DNA of 64,000 nucleotides from Chlorops oryzae (GCA_020466095.1 CM035807.1:84344241-84408240); one strand, 5' to 3'; counted from the stretch's first letter, positions 1-12,600 are shown. The notes: generated by a model from the letters alone, not told the origin. Made by a program: numbers and translations.

Positions 1-2030
1 GCTAAACGAAGGCTAAACGAAAGCTAAACGAAGGCTAAACGAAGGCTAAACGAAGGCTGAACGAAGGCTGACCGAAGGCTAAACGAAGGCTATACGAAGG
101 CTATACGAAGGCTATATGAAGGCCATACGAAGGCTATACGAAGGCTATACGAAGGCTATACGAAGGCTATACGAAGGCTATACGAAGGCTATACGAAGGC
201 TATACGAAGGCTATACGAAGGCTATACGAAGGCTATACGAAGGCTATACGAAGGCTATACGAAGGCTATACGAAGGCTATACGAAGGCTAAATACGAAGG
301 CTATACGAAGGCTATACGAAGGCTATACGAAGGCTATACGAAGGCTATACGAAGGCTATACGAAGGCTATACGAAGGCTATACGAAGGCTATACGAAGGC
401 TATACGAAGGCTATACGAAGGCTATACGAAGGCTATACGAAGGCTATACGAAGGCTATACGAAGGCTATACGAAGGCTATACGAAGGCTATACGAAGGCT
501 ATACGAAGGCTATACGAAGGCTATACGAAGGCTATACGAAGCTACGAAGGCTATACGAAGGCTATACGAAGGCTATACGAAGGCTATACGAAGGCTATAC
601 GAAGGCTATACGAAGGCTATACGAAGGCTATACGAAGGCTATACGAAGGCTATACGAAGGCTATACGAAGGCTATACGAAGGCTATACGAAGGCTATACG
701 AAGGCTATACAAAGGCTATACGAAGGCTTTACGAAGGCTATACGAAGGCTATACGAAGGCTATACGAAGGCTATACGAAGGCTATACGAAGGCTAAACGA
801 AGGCTATACGAAGGCTATACGAAGGCTATACGAAGGCTATACGAAGGCTATACGAAGGCTATACGAAGGCTATACGAAGGCTATACGAAGGCTATACGAA
901 GGCTATACGAAGGCTATACGAAGGCTAAACGAAGGCTAAACGAAGGCTTAACGAAGGCTAAACGAAGGCTAAACGAAGGCTATACGAAGGGTATACGAAA
1001 GCTATACGAAGGCTATACGAAGGCTATACGAACGCTATACGAAGGCTAAACGAAGGCTAAACGAAGGCTAAACGAAGGCTATACGAAGGCTATACGAAGG
1101 CTATACGAAGGCTATACGAAGGCTATACGAAGGCTATACGAAGGCTATACGAAGGCTATACGAAGGCTATACGAAGGCTATACGAAGGCTATACGAAGGC
1201 TATACGAAGGCTAAACGAAGGCTAAACGAAGGCTAAACGAAGGCTAACGAAGGCTAAACGAAGGCTAAACGAAGGCTATACGAAGGCTATACGAAGGCTA
1301 TACGAAGGCTATACGAAGGCTATACGAAGGCTATACGAAGGCTATACGAAGGCTATACGAAGGCTATACGAAGGCTAAGGTAATACGAAGGCTATACGAA
1401 GGCTAAACGAAGGCTATACGAAGGCTATACGAAGGCTATACGAAGGCTATACGAAGGCTATACGAAGGCTATACGAAGGCTATACGAAGGCTATACGAAG
1501 GCTATACGAAGGCTATACGAAGGCTATACGAAGGCTATACGAAGGCTATACGAAGGCTAAACGAAGGCTTTAAGAAGGCTATACGAAGGCTACACGAAGG
1601 CTCTACGAAGGCTATACGAAGACTATACGAAGGCAATACGAAGGCTATACGAAGGCTATACGAAGGCTATACGAAGGCTATACGAAGGCTATACGAAGGC
1701 TATACGAAGGCTATACGAAGGCTATACGAAGGCTATACGAAGGCTATACGAAGGCTATTCGAAGGCTATACGAAGGCTATACGAAGGCTTAACGAAGGCT
1801 ATACGAAGGCTATACGAAGGCTATACGAAGGCTATACGAAGCCTATACGAAGGCTATACGAAGGCTATACGAAGGCTATACGAAGGCTATACGAAGGCTA
1901 TACGAAGGCTATACGAAGGCTAAACGAAGGCTAAACGAAGGTTAAACGAAGGCTAAACGAAGGCTATACGAAGGCTATACGAAGGCTATACGAAGGCTAT
2001 ACGAAGGCTATATGACGGCTATACGAAGGC

Positions 2031-2224
2031 ATTAAGGAGCACAATATCATTTCTTTGAGTCAAAAAGTCATTCTGCTCAATTTCGAAAAGAGTATAAGTA
2101 GCGTGACAATACGTTACCTCGATCAGTGCGTAGCCGGCCGCCGGACCAGAAAGAGCTCTGCAATGAACGTGTTTGTTCATGTTCGCCTACGACCTCTAGT
2201 TCAAAAACATATAAATGGAGTACT
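2031..2224 (+). promoter_or_regulatory. satellite spacer 1 with core-promoter architecture
   Basis: Unique sequence inside the array. TATAAGTA lies at 2093-2100 and the initiator TCAGT at 2123-2127 (A at 2125), 32 bp from the TATA start. GC-rich sequence follows the initiator, partly matching the MTE and DPE downstream elements. An ATGAAC/GTTCAT inverted repeat (2163-2180) and a second TATA-like ATATAAATGG near the 3' end precede the return of the 11-mers. Promoter activity is inferred from motif spacing only. Confidence 0.6.
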
Positions 2225-3079
2225 ATACGAAGGCTATACGAAGGCTAAACGAAGGCTAAACGAAGGCTAAACGAAAGCTAAACGAAGGCTAAACGAAGGC
2301 TGAACGAAGGCTGACCGAAGGCTAAACGAAGGCTATACGAAGGCTATACGAAGGCTATACGAAGGCCATACGAAGGCTATACGAAGGCTATACGAAGGCT
2401 ATACGAAGGCTATACGAAGGCTATACGAAGGCTACACGAAGGCTTTACGAAGGCTATACGAAGGCTATACGAAGGCTATACGAAGGCTATACGAAGGCTA
2501 TACGAAGGCTATACGAAGGCTATACGAAGGCTATACGAAGGCTATACGAAGGCTATACGAAGGCTATACGAAGGCTATACGAAGGCTATACGAAGGCTAT
2601 ACGAAGGCTATACGAAGGCTATACGAAGGCTATACGAAGGCTATACGAAGGCTAAACGAAGGCTATACGAAGGCTATACGAAGGCTATACGAAGGCTATA
2701 CGAAGGCTATACGAAGGCTTTACGAAGGCTATACGAAGGCTATACGAATGCTATACGAAGGCTAAACGAAAGCTATACGAAGGCTATACGAAGGCTATAC
2801 GAAGGCTAACCGAAGGCTATACAAAGGCTTTACGAAGGCTATACGAAGGCTATACGAAGGCTATACGAAGGCTATACGAAGGCTATACGAAGCTATACGA
2901 AGGCTATACGAAGGCTAATACGAAGGCTATACGAAGGCTATACGAAGGCTATACGAAAGGCTATACGAAGGCTAACGAAGGCTATACGAAGGCTAACGAA
3001 GGCTATACAAGGCTATACGAAAGCTATAACGAAGGCTATACGAAGGCTATACGAAGGCTATATGAGGCTATACGAAGGC

Positions 3080-3276
3080 ATATAAGGAGCAGCAATATCA
3101 TTTCTTTGAGTCAAAAAGTCATTCTGCTCAATTTCGAAAAGAGTATAAGTGCGTGACAATACGTTACCTCGATCAGTGCGTAGCCGGCCGCCGGACCAGA
3201 AAGAAGCTCTGCAATGAACGTGTTTGTTCATGTTCGCCTACGACCTCTAGATTCAAAAACATATAAATGGAGTACT
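3080..3276 (+). promoter_or_regulatory. satellite spacer 2 with core-promoter architecture
   Basis: Second spacer copy, about 1,049 bp after spacer 1. TATAAGTG starts at 3144 and the initiator A is at 3175. One base is missing compared with the other copies, so the spacing is 31 bp. It carries small indels such as AGCAATATC for the usual ACAATATC. Confidence 0.55.
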
Positions 3277-4782
3277 ATACGAAGGCTATACGAAGGCTAA
3301 CGAAAGGCTAAACGAAGGCTAAACGAAAGCTAAACGAAGGCTAAACGAAGGCTGAACGAAGGCTGAACGAAGGCTAAACGAAGGCTATACGAAGGCTATA
3401 CGAAGGCTATACGAAGGCCATACGAAGGCTATACGAAGGCTATACGAAGGCTATACGAAGGCTATACGAAGGCTATACGAAGGCTATACGAAGGCTTATA
3501 CGAAGGCTATACGAAGGCTATACGAAGGCTATACGAAGGCTAACGAAGGCTATACGAAGGCTATACGAAGGCTATACGAAGGCTATACGAAGGCTATACG
3601 AAGGCTATACGAAGGCTATACGAAGGCTATAAGGCTATACGAAGGCTATACGAAGGCTATACGAAGGCTATACGAAGGCTATACGAAGGCTATACGAAGG
3701 CTATACGAAGGCTATACGAAGGCTATACGAAGGCTATACGAAGGCTATACGAAGGCTATACGAAGGCTTATACGAAGGCTATACGAATGCTATACGAAGG
3801 CTAAACGAAAGCTATACGAAGGCTATACGAAGGCTATACGAAGGCTAACCGAAGGCTATACAAAGGCTTTACGAAGGCTATACGAAGGCTATACGAAGGC
3901 TATACGAAGGCTATACGAAGGCTATACGAAGGCTATACGAAGGCTATACGAAGGCTAAACGAAGGCTTAACGAAGGCTAAACGAAGGCTAAACGAAGGCT
4001 AAACGAAGGCTATACGAAGGCTATACGAAGGCTATACGAAGGCTATACGAAGGCTATACGAAGGCTATACGAAGGCTAAACGAAGGCTAAACGAAGGCAA
4101 TAACGAAGGCTATACGAAGGCTATACGAAGGCTATACGAAGGCTATACGAAGGCTATACGAAGGCTATACGAAGGCTATACGAGGGCTATACGAAGGCTA
4201 TACGAAGGCTATACGAAGGCTATACGAAGGCTATACGAAGGCTATACGAAGGCTAAACGAAGGCTAAACGAAGGCTCTACGAAGGCTATACGAAGGCTAT
4301 GCGAAGGCTAAACGAAGGCAAAACGAAGGCTGAACGAAGGCTGAACGAAGGCTGAACGAAGGCTAATACGAAGGCTATACGAAGGCTATACGAAGGCTAT
4401 ACGAAGGCTATACGAAGGCCATACGAAGGCTATACGAAGGCTATACGAAGGCTATACGAAGGCTATACGAAGGCTACACGAAGGCTTTACGAAGGCTATA
4501 CGAAGGCTATACGAAGGCTATACGAAGGCTATACGAAGGCTATACGAAGGCTATACGAAGGCTATACGAAGGCTATACGAAGGCTAAACGAAGGCTATAC
4601 GAAGGCTATACGAAGGCTATACGAAAGGCTATACGAAGGCTATACGAAGGCTATACGAAGGCTATACGAAGGCTATACCAAGGCTATACGAAAGCTATAC
4701 GAAGGCTATACGAAGGCTATACGAAGGCTATTCGAAGGCTATACGAAGGCTATACGAAGGCTATGCGAAGGCTATACGAAGG

Positions 4783-4880
4783 CATTTATTTGAGTCAAAA
4801 AGTCATTCTGCTCAATTTCGAAAAGAGTATAAATGGCGTGACAATACGTTACCTCGATCAGTGCGTAGCCGGCCGTCGGG
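4783..4880 (+). promoter_or_regulatory. satellite spacer 3, truncated just downstream of the initiator
   Basis: Starts at TTTATTTGAGTC, keeps TATAAATG at 4828-4835 and the initiator TCAGT (A at 4860, spacing 32), then breaks off about 20 bp downstream, where 11-mers resume. It lacks the first 20 or so bases of the other copies and the whole downstream half. Confidence 0.55.
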
Positions 4881-6529
4881 TATACGAAGTCTATACGAAG
4901 GCTATACGAAGGCTATACGAAGGCTATACGAAGGCTATACGAAGGCTATACGAAGGCTATACGAAGGCTATGCGAAGGCTAAACGAAGGCTAAACGAAGG
5001 CTGAACGAAGGCTGAACGAAGGCTAAACGAAGGCTATACGAAGGCTATACGAAGGCTATACGAAGGCCATATGAAGGCTATACGAAGGCTATACGAAGGC
5101 TATACGAAGGCTTTACGAAGGCTATACGAAGGCTATACGAAGGCTATACGAAGGCTATACGAAGGCTATACGAAGGCTACACGAAGGCTTTACGAAGGCT
5201 ATACGAAGACTATACGAAGACTATACGAAGGCTATACGACGGCTATACGAAGGCTATACGAAGGCTATACGAAGGCTATACGAAGGCTATACGAAGGCTA
5301 TACGAAGGCTAAACGAAGGCTATACGAAGGCTATACGAAGGCTATACGAAGGCTATACGAAGGCTAAACGAAGGCTATACGAAGCTATACGAAGGCTATA
5401 CGAAGGCTATACGAAGGCTATACGAAGGCTATACGAAGGCTATACGAAGGCTATACGAAGGCTATACGAAGGCTAAACGAAGGCTAAACGAAGGCTATAC
5501 GAAGGCTATACGAAGGCTATACGAAGGCTATACGAACGCTATACGAACGCTTTACGAAGGCTAAACGAAGGCTTAACGAAGGCTAAACGAAGGCTATACG
5601 AAGGCTATACGAAGGCTATACGAAGGCTATACGAAGGCTATACGAAGGCTATACGAAGGCTAAACGAAGGCTATACGAAGGCTATACGAAGGCTATTCGA
5701 AGGCTATACGAAGGCTAAACGAAGGCTATACGAAGGCTATACGAAGGCTTAACGAAGGCTAAACGAAGGCTATACGAAGGCTATACGAAGGCTATACGAA
5801 GGATAAACGAAAGCTTTTCGAAGGCTATACGAAGGCTATACGAAGGCTACACGAAGGCTACACGAAGGCTACACAAAGGCTACACAAAGGCTACACGAAA
5901 GCTCACGAAGGCTACACGAAGGCTACACGAAGGCTACACGAAGGCTACACGAAGGCTACACGAAGGCTACACGAAGGCTACACGAAGGCTTTACGAAGGC
6001 TATACGAAGGCTACACGAAGGCTACACGAAGGCTATACGAAGGCTATACGAAGGCTATACGAAGGCTATACGAAGGCTATACGAAGGCTATACGAAGGCT
6101 ATACGAAGGCTATACGAAGGCTATACGAAGGCTATACGAAGGCTATACGAAGGCTTATACGAAGGCTATACGAAGGCTATACGAAGGCTATACGAAGGCT
6201 ATACGAAGGCTATACGAAGGCTATACGAAGGCTAAACGAAGGCTTAACGAAGGCTACACGAAAGCTACACGAAGGCTTCACGAAGGCTACACGAAGGCTA
6301 TACGAAGGCTATACGAGGGCTGTACGAAGGCTATACGAAGGCTATACGAAGGCTACGCGAAGGCTATACGAATGCTATACGAAGGCAATACAAAGGCTAT
6401 AGGAAGGCTATAGGAAGGCTATACGAAGGCTATACGAAGGCTATACGGAGGCTATACGAAGGCTATACGAAGGCTATAAAAAGGCTATACGAAGGCTTTA
6501 CGACGGCCATATGAAGGCTATACGAAGGC

Positions 6530-6702
6530 ATTAAGGAGCACAATATCATTTATTTCAATTTCGAAAAGAGTATAAATAGCGTGACAATACGTTAGCTCGA
6601 TCAGTGCGTAGCCGGCCGTCGGACCGGAAAGAGCTCTGCAATGAACGTGCTTGTTCATGTTCGCCTACGACCTCTAGTTCAAAAACATATAAATGGAGTA
6701 CT
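6530..6702 (+). promoter_or_regulatory. satellite spacer 4 with internal deletion
   Basis: Carries TATAAATA at 6571-6578 and the initiator TCAGT with A at 6603 (spacing 32). Compared with other copies, about 22 bp upstream of the TATA box are deleted. The downstream half is complete, with a second TATA-like motif at 6688-6695 immediately before the 11-mers resume. Confidence 0.6.
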
Positions 6703-7044
6703 ATACGAAGGCTAAACGAAGGCTATACGAAGGCTATACGAAGGCTATACGAAGGCTATACGAAGGCTATACGAAGGCTATACGAAGGCTATACGAAGGC
6801 TATACGAAGGCTATACGAAGGCTATACGAAGGCTATACGAAGGCTATACGAAGGCTATACGAAGGCTATACGAAGGCTATACAAGGCTATACGAAGGCTA
6901 TACGAAGGCTATACGAAGGCTAAACGAAGGCTATACGAAGGCTATACGAAGGCTATACGAAGGCTATACGAAGGCTATACGAAGGCTATACGAAGGCTAT
7001 ACGAAGGCTATACGAAGGCTATACGAAGGCTATACGAAGGCTAT

Positions 7045-7144
7045 NNNNNNNNNNNNNNNNNNNNNNNNNNNNNNNNNNNNNNNNNNNNNNNNNNNNNNNN
7101 NNNNNNNNNNNNNNNNNNNNNNNNNNNNNNNNNNNNNNNNNNNN
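7045..7144. other. assembly gap (100 N)
   Basis: Exactly 100 N, the usual placeholder for a scaffold gap of unknown size. Array polarity reverses across it, so the true sequence, size and orientation here are unknown. Confidence 0.99.
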
Positions 7145-8760
7145 TAGCCTTCGTATAGCCTTCGTATAGCCTTCGTTATAGCCTTCGTTAGCTTCGTTAG
7201 CCTTCGTATAGTCTTCGTATAGCTTTCGGATAGCCTTCGTATAGCCTTCGTATAGCCTTCGTATAGCCTTCGTATAGCCTTTGTATAGCCTTCGTATAGC
7301 CTTCGTTTAGCCTTCGTTAAGTCTTCGTTTAGCCTTCGATTAGCCTTCGTTAAGCCTTCGTTTAGCCTTAATTTAGCCTTCGTTTAGCCTTCGTTAAGCC
7401 TTCGTTTAAACTTCGTATAGCCTTCGTGTAGCCTTCGTGTAGCCTTCTATAGCCTTCGTATAGCCTTCGTGTAGCCTTCGTGTAGCCTTCGTGTAGCCTT
7501 CGTGTAGCCTTCGTTTAGCCTTCGCATAGCCTTCGTATAGCCTTCGTATAGCCTTCGTAAAGCCTTCGTTTAGCCTTCGTTTAGCCTTCGTATAGCATTC
7601 GTATAGCCTTCGTATAGCCTTCGTATAGCCTTCGTATAGCCCTCGTAAAGCCTTCGTTTAACCTTCGTTTAGCCTTCGTATAGCCTTCGTGTAGCCTTCG
7701 TGTAGCCTTCGTATAGCCTTCGTATAGCCTTCGTATAGCCTTCGTATAGCCTTCGTAGAGCCTTCGTATAGCCTTCGTGTAGCCTTCGTGTAGCCTTCGT
7801 GTAGCCTTCGTGTAGCCTTCGTGTAGCCTTCGTATAGCCTTCGTATAGCCTTCGTTTAGCCTTCGTATAGCCTTCGTATAGCCTTCGTATAGCCTTCGTA
7901 TAGCCTTCGTATAGCCTTCAAATAGCCTTCGTATAGCCTTCGTTTAGCCTTCGTATAGCCTTCGTAAGCCTTCGTATAGCCTTCGTGTAGCCTTCGTGTA
8001 GCCTTCGTTTAGCCTTCGTATAGCCTTCGTGTAGCCTTCGTGTAGCCTTCGTGTAGCCTTCGTATAGCCTTCGTATAGCCTTCGTGTAGCCTTCGTGTAG
8101 CCTTCGTGTAGCCTTCGTATAGCCTTCGTATAGCCTTCGTATAGCCTTCGTATAGCCTTCGTGTAGCCTTCGTGTAGCCTTCGTGAAGCCTTCGTGTAGT
8201 CTCCGTGTAGTCTTCGTGTAGCCTTCGTGAAGCGTTCGTGTAGCCTTCGTGTAGCCTTCGTGTAGCCTTCGTATAGCCTTTGTATAACCTTCGTATAACC
8301 TTCGTATAGCCTTCGTATAGCCTTCGTATAGCCTTCGTATAGCCTTCGTATAGCCTTCGTATAGCCTTCGTATAGCCTTCGTATAGCCTTCGTATAGCCT
8401 TCGTATAGCCTTCGTATAGCCTTCGTATAGCCTTCGTATAGTCTTCGTATAGCTTTCGGATAGCCTTCGTATAGCCTTCGTATAGCCTTCGTATAGCCTT
8501 CGTATAGCCTTCGTATAGCCTTCGTATAGCCTTTGTATAGCCTTCGTTTAGCCTTCGTTAAGTCTTCGTTTAGCCTTCGATTAGCCTTCGTTAAGCCTTC
8601 GTTAAGCCTTCGTTTAGCCTTAATTTAGCCTTCGTTTAGCCTTCGTTTAGCCTTCGTTTAGCCTTCGTTTAGCCTTCGTTTAGCCTTCGTTCTAGCCTTC
8701 GTTCAGCCTTCATTCAGCCTTCGTTTAGCCTTCGTTTAGCCTTCGTTCAGCCTTCGTATA

Positions 8761-8954
8761 GTTCTCCATTTATATGTTTTTGAACTAGAGGTCGTAGGCG
8801 AACATGAACAAACACGTTCATTGCAGAGCTCTTTCCGGTCCGACGGCCGGCTACGCACTGATCGAGCTAACGTATTGTCACGCTATTTATACTCTTTTCG
8901 AAATTGAGCAGAATGACTTTTTGACTCAAATAAATGATATTGTGCTCCTTAATG
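8761..8954 (-). promoter_or_regulatory. satellite spacer 5 with core-promoter architecture
   Basis: Minus-strand copy. TATAAATAG is at 8891-8883 and the initiator TCAGT has its A at 8859 (spacing 32). It is nearly identical to spacers 6 and 7. Confidence 0.6.
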
Positions 8955-10465
8955 CCTTCGTATAGCCTTCATATAGCCTTCGCGTAGCCTTCGTGTAGCC
9001 TTCGTGTAGCCTTCGTGTAGCCTTCGTGTACCTTCGTGTAGTCTTCGTGTAGTCTTCGTGTAGCCTTCGTGTAGCCTTCGTGTAGCCTTCGTATAACCTT
9101 CGTATAGCCTTCGTATAGCCTTCGTATAGCCTTCGTATAGCCTTCGTATAGCCTTCGTATAGCCTTCGTATAGCCTTCGTATAGCCTTCGTATAGCCTTC
9201 GTATAGCCTTCGTATAGCCTTCGTATAGCCTTCGTATAGCCTTCGTATAGCCTTCGTATAGCCTTCGTATAGCCTTCGTATAGCCTTCGTATAGCCTTCG
9301 TATAGCCTTCATATAGCCTTCGTGTAGTTTTCGTGTACCATTCGTGTAGCATTCGTGTAGCATTCGTGTAGCATTCGTGTAGCCTTCGTGTAGCCTTCGT
9401 GTAGCCTTCGTGTAGCCTTCGTCTAGCCTTCATGTAGCCTTCGTGTAGCCTTCGTGTAGCCTTCGTGTAGCCTTCGTGTAGCTCTTACCTGTGTAGCCTT
9501 CGTGTAGCCTTCGTATAGCCTTTGTATAGCCTTCGTATAGACTTCGTATAGACTTCGTATAGCCTTCGTATAGCCATCGTTTAGCCTTCGTTTAGCCTTC
9601 GTTTAGCCTTCGTTTAGCCTTCGTTAAGCCTTCGTTAAGCCTTCGTTTAGCCTTCGTTTAGCCTTCGTGTAGTCTTCGTGTAGTCTTCGTGTAGCCTTCG
9701 TGTAGCCTTCGTGTAGCCTTCGTGTAGCCTTCGTGTAGCCTTCGTATAGCCTTCGTATAGCCTTCGTATAGCCTTCGTATAGCCTTCGTATAGCCTTCGT
9801 ATAGCCTTCGTATAGCCTTCGTATAGCCTTCGTATAGCCTTCGTATAGCCTTCGTATAGCCTTCGTATAGCCTTCGTATAGCCTTCGTATAGCCTTCGTA
9901 TTAGCCTTCGTATAGCCTTCGTATAGCCTTCGTATAGCCTTCGTATAGCCTTCGTATAGCCTTCGTATAGCCTTCGTATAGCCTTCGTATAGCCTTCGTG
10001 TAGCTTTGCTCGTGTACTTCGTGTAGCTTCGTGTAGCCTTCGTGTAGCCATTCGTGTAGCCTTCGTGTAGCCTTCGTGTAGCCTTCGTGTAGCCTTCGTG
10101 TAGCCTTCGTCTAGCTTTCATGTAGCCTTCGTGTAGCCTTCGTGTAGCCTTCGTGTAGCCTTCGTGTAGCCTTCGTATAGCCTTTGTATAGCCTTCGTAT
10201 AGACTTCGTATAGACTTCGTATAGCCTTCGTATAGCCTTCGTATAGCCTTCGTATAGCCTTCGTTTAGCCTTCGTTTAGCCTTCGTTTAGCCTTCGTTTA
10301 GCCTTCGTTAAGCCTTCGTTAAGCCTTCGTTTAGCCTTCGATTAGCCTTCGTTTAGCCTTCGTTTAAACTTCGTTTAGCCTTCGTTCAGCCTTCGTTCAG
10401 CCTTCGTTCAGCCTTCGTTCAGCCTTCATTCAGCCTTCGTTTAGCCTTCGTTCAGCCTTCGTATA

Positions 10466-10659
10466 GTTCTCCATTTTTTTGTTTTTGAACTAGAGGTCAT
10501 AGGCGAACATGAACAAACACGTTCATTGCAGAGCTCTTTCCGGTCCGACGGCCGGCTACGTACTGATCGAGCTAACGTATTGTCACGCTATTTATACTCT
10601 TTTCGAAATTGAGCAGAATGACTTTTTGACTCAAATAAATGATATTGTGCTCCTTAATG
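10466..10659 (-). promoter_or_regulatory. satellite spacer 6 with core-promoter architecture
   Basis: Minus-strand copy. TATAAATAG is at 10596-10588 and the initiator A at 10564 (spacing 32). The second, distal TATA-like motif of the other copies is changed to a T-run here. Confidence 0.6.
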
Positions 10660-12416
10660 CCTTCGTATAGCCTTCATATAGCCTTCGTGTAGCCTTCGTG
10701 TAGCCTTCGTGTAGCCTTCGTGTAGCCTTCGTGTATCCTTCGTGTAGTCTTCGTGTAGCCTTCATGTAGCCTTCGTGTAGCCTTCGTGTAGCCTTCGTGA
10801 AGCCTTCGTGTAGCCTTTGTGTAGCCTCTGTGTAGCCTTCGTGTAGCCTTCGTATAGCCTTCGTATAGCCTTCGTATAGCTTTCGTATAGCCTTCGTATA
10901 GCCTTCGTATAGCCTTCGTATAGCCTTCGTTTATCCTTCGTATAGCCTTCGTATAGCCTTCGTATAGCCTTCATATAGCCTTCGTAAAGCCTTCGTATAG
11001 CCTTCGTATAGCCTTCGTATAGCCTTCGTAAAGCCTTCGTATAGCCTTCGTATAGCCTTCATATAGCCTTCGTATAGCCTTCGTATAGCCTTCGTATAGC
11101 CTTCGTATAGCCTTCGCATAGCCTTCGCATAGCCTTCGCATAGCCTTCGTATAGCCTTCGTATAGCCTTCGTATAGCCTTCGTATAGCCATCGTATAGCC
11201 TTCGTATAGCCTTCGTATAGCCTTCGTATAGCCTTCGTATAGCCTTCGTATAGCCTTCGTATAGCCTTCGTATAGCCTTCGTATAGCCTTCGTATAGCCT
11301 TCGTATAGCCTTCGTATAGCCTTCGTATAGCCTTCGTATAGCCTTCGTATAGCCTTCGTATAGCCTTCGTTAGCCTTCGTTAGCCTTCGTTTAGCCTTCG
11401 TTTAGCCTTCGTTAGCCTTCGTTAGCCTTCGTATAGCCTTCGTATAGCCTTCGTGTGCCTTCGTGTAGCCTTCGTATAGCCTTCGTATACTTCGTGTAGC
11501 CTTCGTGTAGCCTTCGTGTAGCCTTCGTGTAGGCCTTCGTGTAGCCTTCGTGTAGCCTTCGTGTAGCCTTCGTGTAGCCTTCGTGTAGCCTTCGTGTAGC
11601 CTTCGTGTAGCCTTCGTATAGCCTTCGTGTAGCCTTCGTGTAGCCTTCGTGTAGCCTTCGTGTAGCCTTCGTTAGCCTTCGTGTAGCCTTCGTATAGCCT
11701 TCGTATAGCTCTAGCTTCGTATAGCCTTCGTATAGCCTTCGTATAGCCTTCGTATAGCCTTCTGTACAGCCTTCGTACAGCTTTCGTATAGCCTTCGTAT
11801 AGCCTTCGTATAGCCTTCGTATAGCCTTCGTATAGCCTTCGTATAGCGTTCGTATAGCCTTCGTATCGCCTTCGTAAAGCCTTCGTATAGCCTTCGTATA
11901 GCCTTCGTATAGCCTTCGTTAAGCCTTCGTATAGCCTTCGTATAGCCTTCGTATAGCCTTCGTATAGCCTTCGTGTAGCCTTCGTGTAGCTTTCGTGTAG
12001 CATTCGTGTAGCATTCGTGTAGCCTTCGTGTAGCCTTCGTGTAGCCTTCGTGTAGCCCTCGTATAGCCTTCGTATAGCCTTCGTATAGCCTTCGTATAGC
12101 TTTCGTATAGCCTTCGTATAGCCTTCGTATAGCCTTCGTATAGCCTTCGTATAGCCTTCGTATAGCCTTCGTATAGCCTTCGTATAGCCTTCGTATAGCC
12201 TTCGTTTAGCCTTCGTTTAGCCTTCGTTTAGCCTTCGTTTAGCCTTCGTTAAGCCTTCGTTTAGCCTTCGATTAGCCTTCGTTTAGCCTTCGTTTAAACT
12301 TCGTTTAGCCTTCGTTCAGCCTTCGTTCAGCCTTCGTTCAGCCTTCGTTTAGCCTTCGTTCAGCCTTCGTTCAGCCTTCGTTCAGCCTTCGTTCAGCCTT
12401 CGTATAGTTCTCCATT

Positions 12417-12600
12417 TATATGTTTTAGAACTAGAGGTCATAGGCGAACATGAACAAACACGTTCATTGCAGAGCTCTTTCCGGTCCGACGGCCGGCTAC
12501 GTACTGATCGAGCTAACGTATTGTCACGCTATTTATACTCTTTTCGAAATTGAGCAGAATGACTTTTTGACTCAAATAAATGATATTGTGCTCCTTAATG
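12417..12600 (-). promoter_or_regulatory. satellite spacer 7 with core-promoter architecture
   Basis: Minus-strand copy. TATAAATAG is at 12537-12529 and the initiator A at 12505 (spacing 32). Flanked by TACAC-type units on the promoter-upstream side and by TGAAC/TAAAC units downstream, as for the other complete copies. Confidence 0.6.

Larger units (their letters stand above)
1..7044 (+). repeat. 11-bp satellite/minisatellite array, left arm
   Basis: Near-continuous tandem copies of the 11-mer GAAGGCTATAC, with variants TAAAC, TACAC, TGAAC, TTTAC and occasional 10- or 12-bp units. Four unique spacers (2031-2224, 3080-3276, 4783-4880, 6530-6702) interrupt it. The consensus unit has no stop codon in any register, and 11 is not a multiple of 3, so all three plus frames stay open over runs of consensus units and repeat an 11-residue peptide (KAIRRLYEGYT). 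TAAAC variants supply the stops. The window begins inside the array. I do not recognise the satellite family. Confidence 0.97.

Noticed and set aside
116..796. Open frame of 226 codons with perfect 11-residue repeats, and similar frames through 13.8 kb, as protein-coding genes
   Set aside because: All frames are open because the 11-mer lacks stops; there is no splice, start-site or composition support, and the length just reflects runs without TAAAC variants.
2031..2224. Heat-shock promoter driving the satellite
   Set aside because: The upstream part has only a single TTCGAA; no array of alternating nGAAn/nTTCn pentamers and no GAGA sites, so heat-shock control is not supported.
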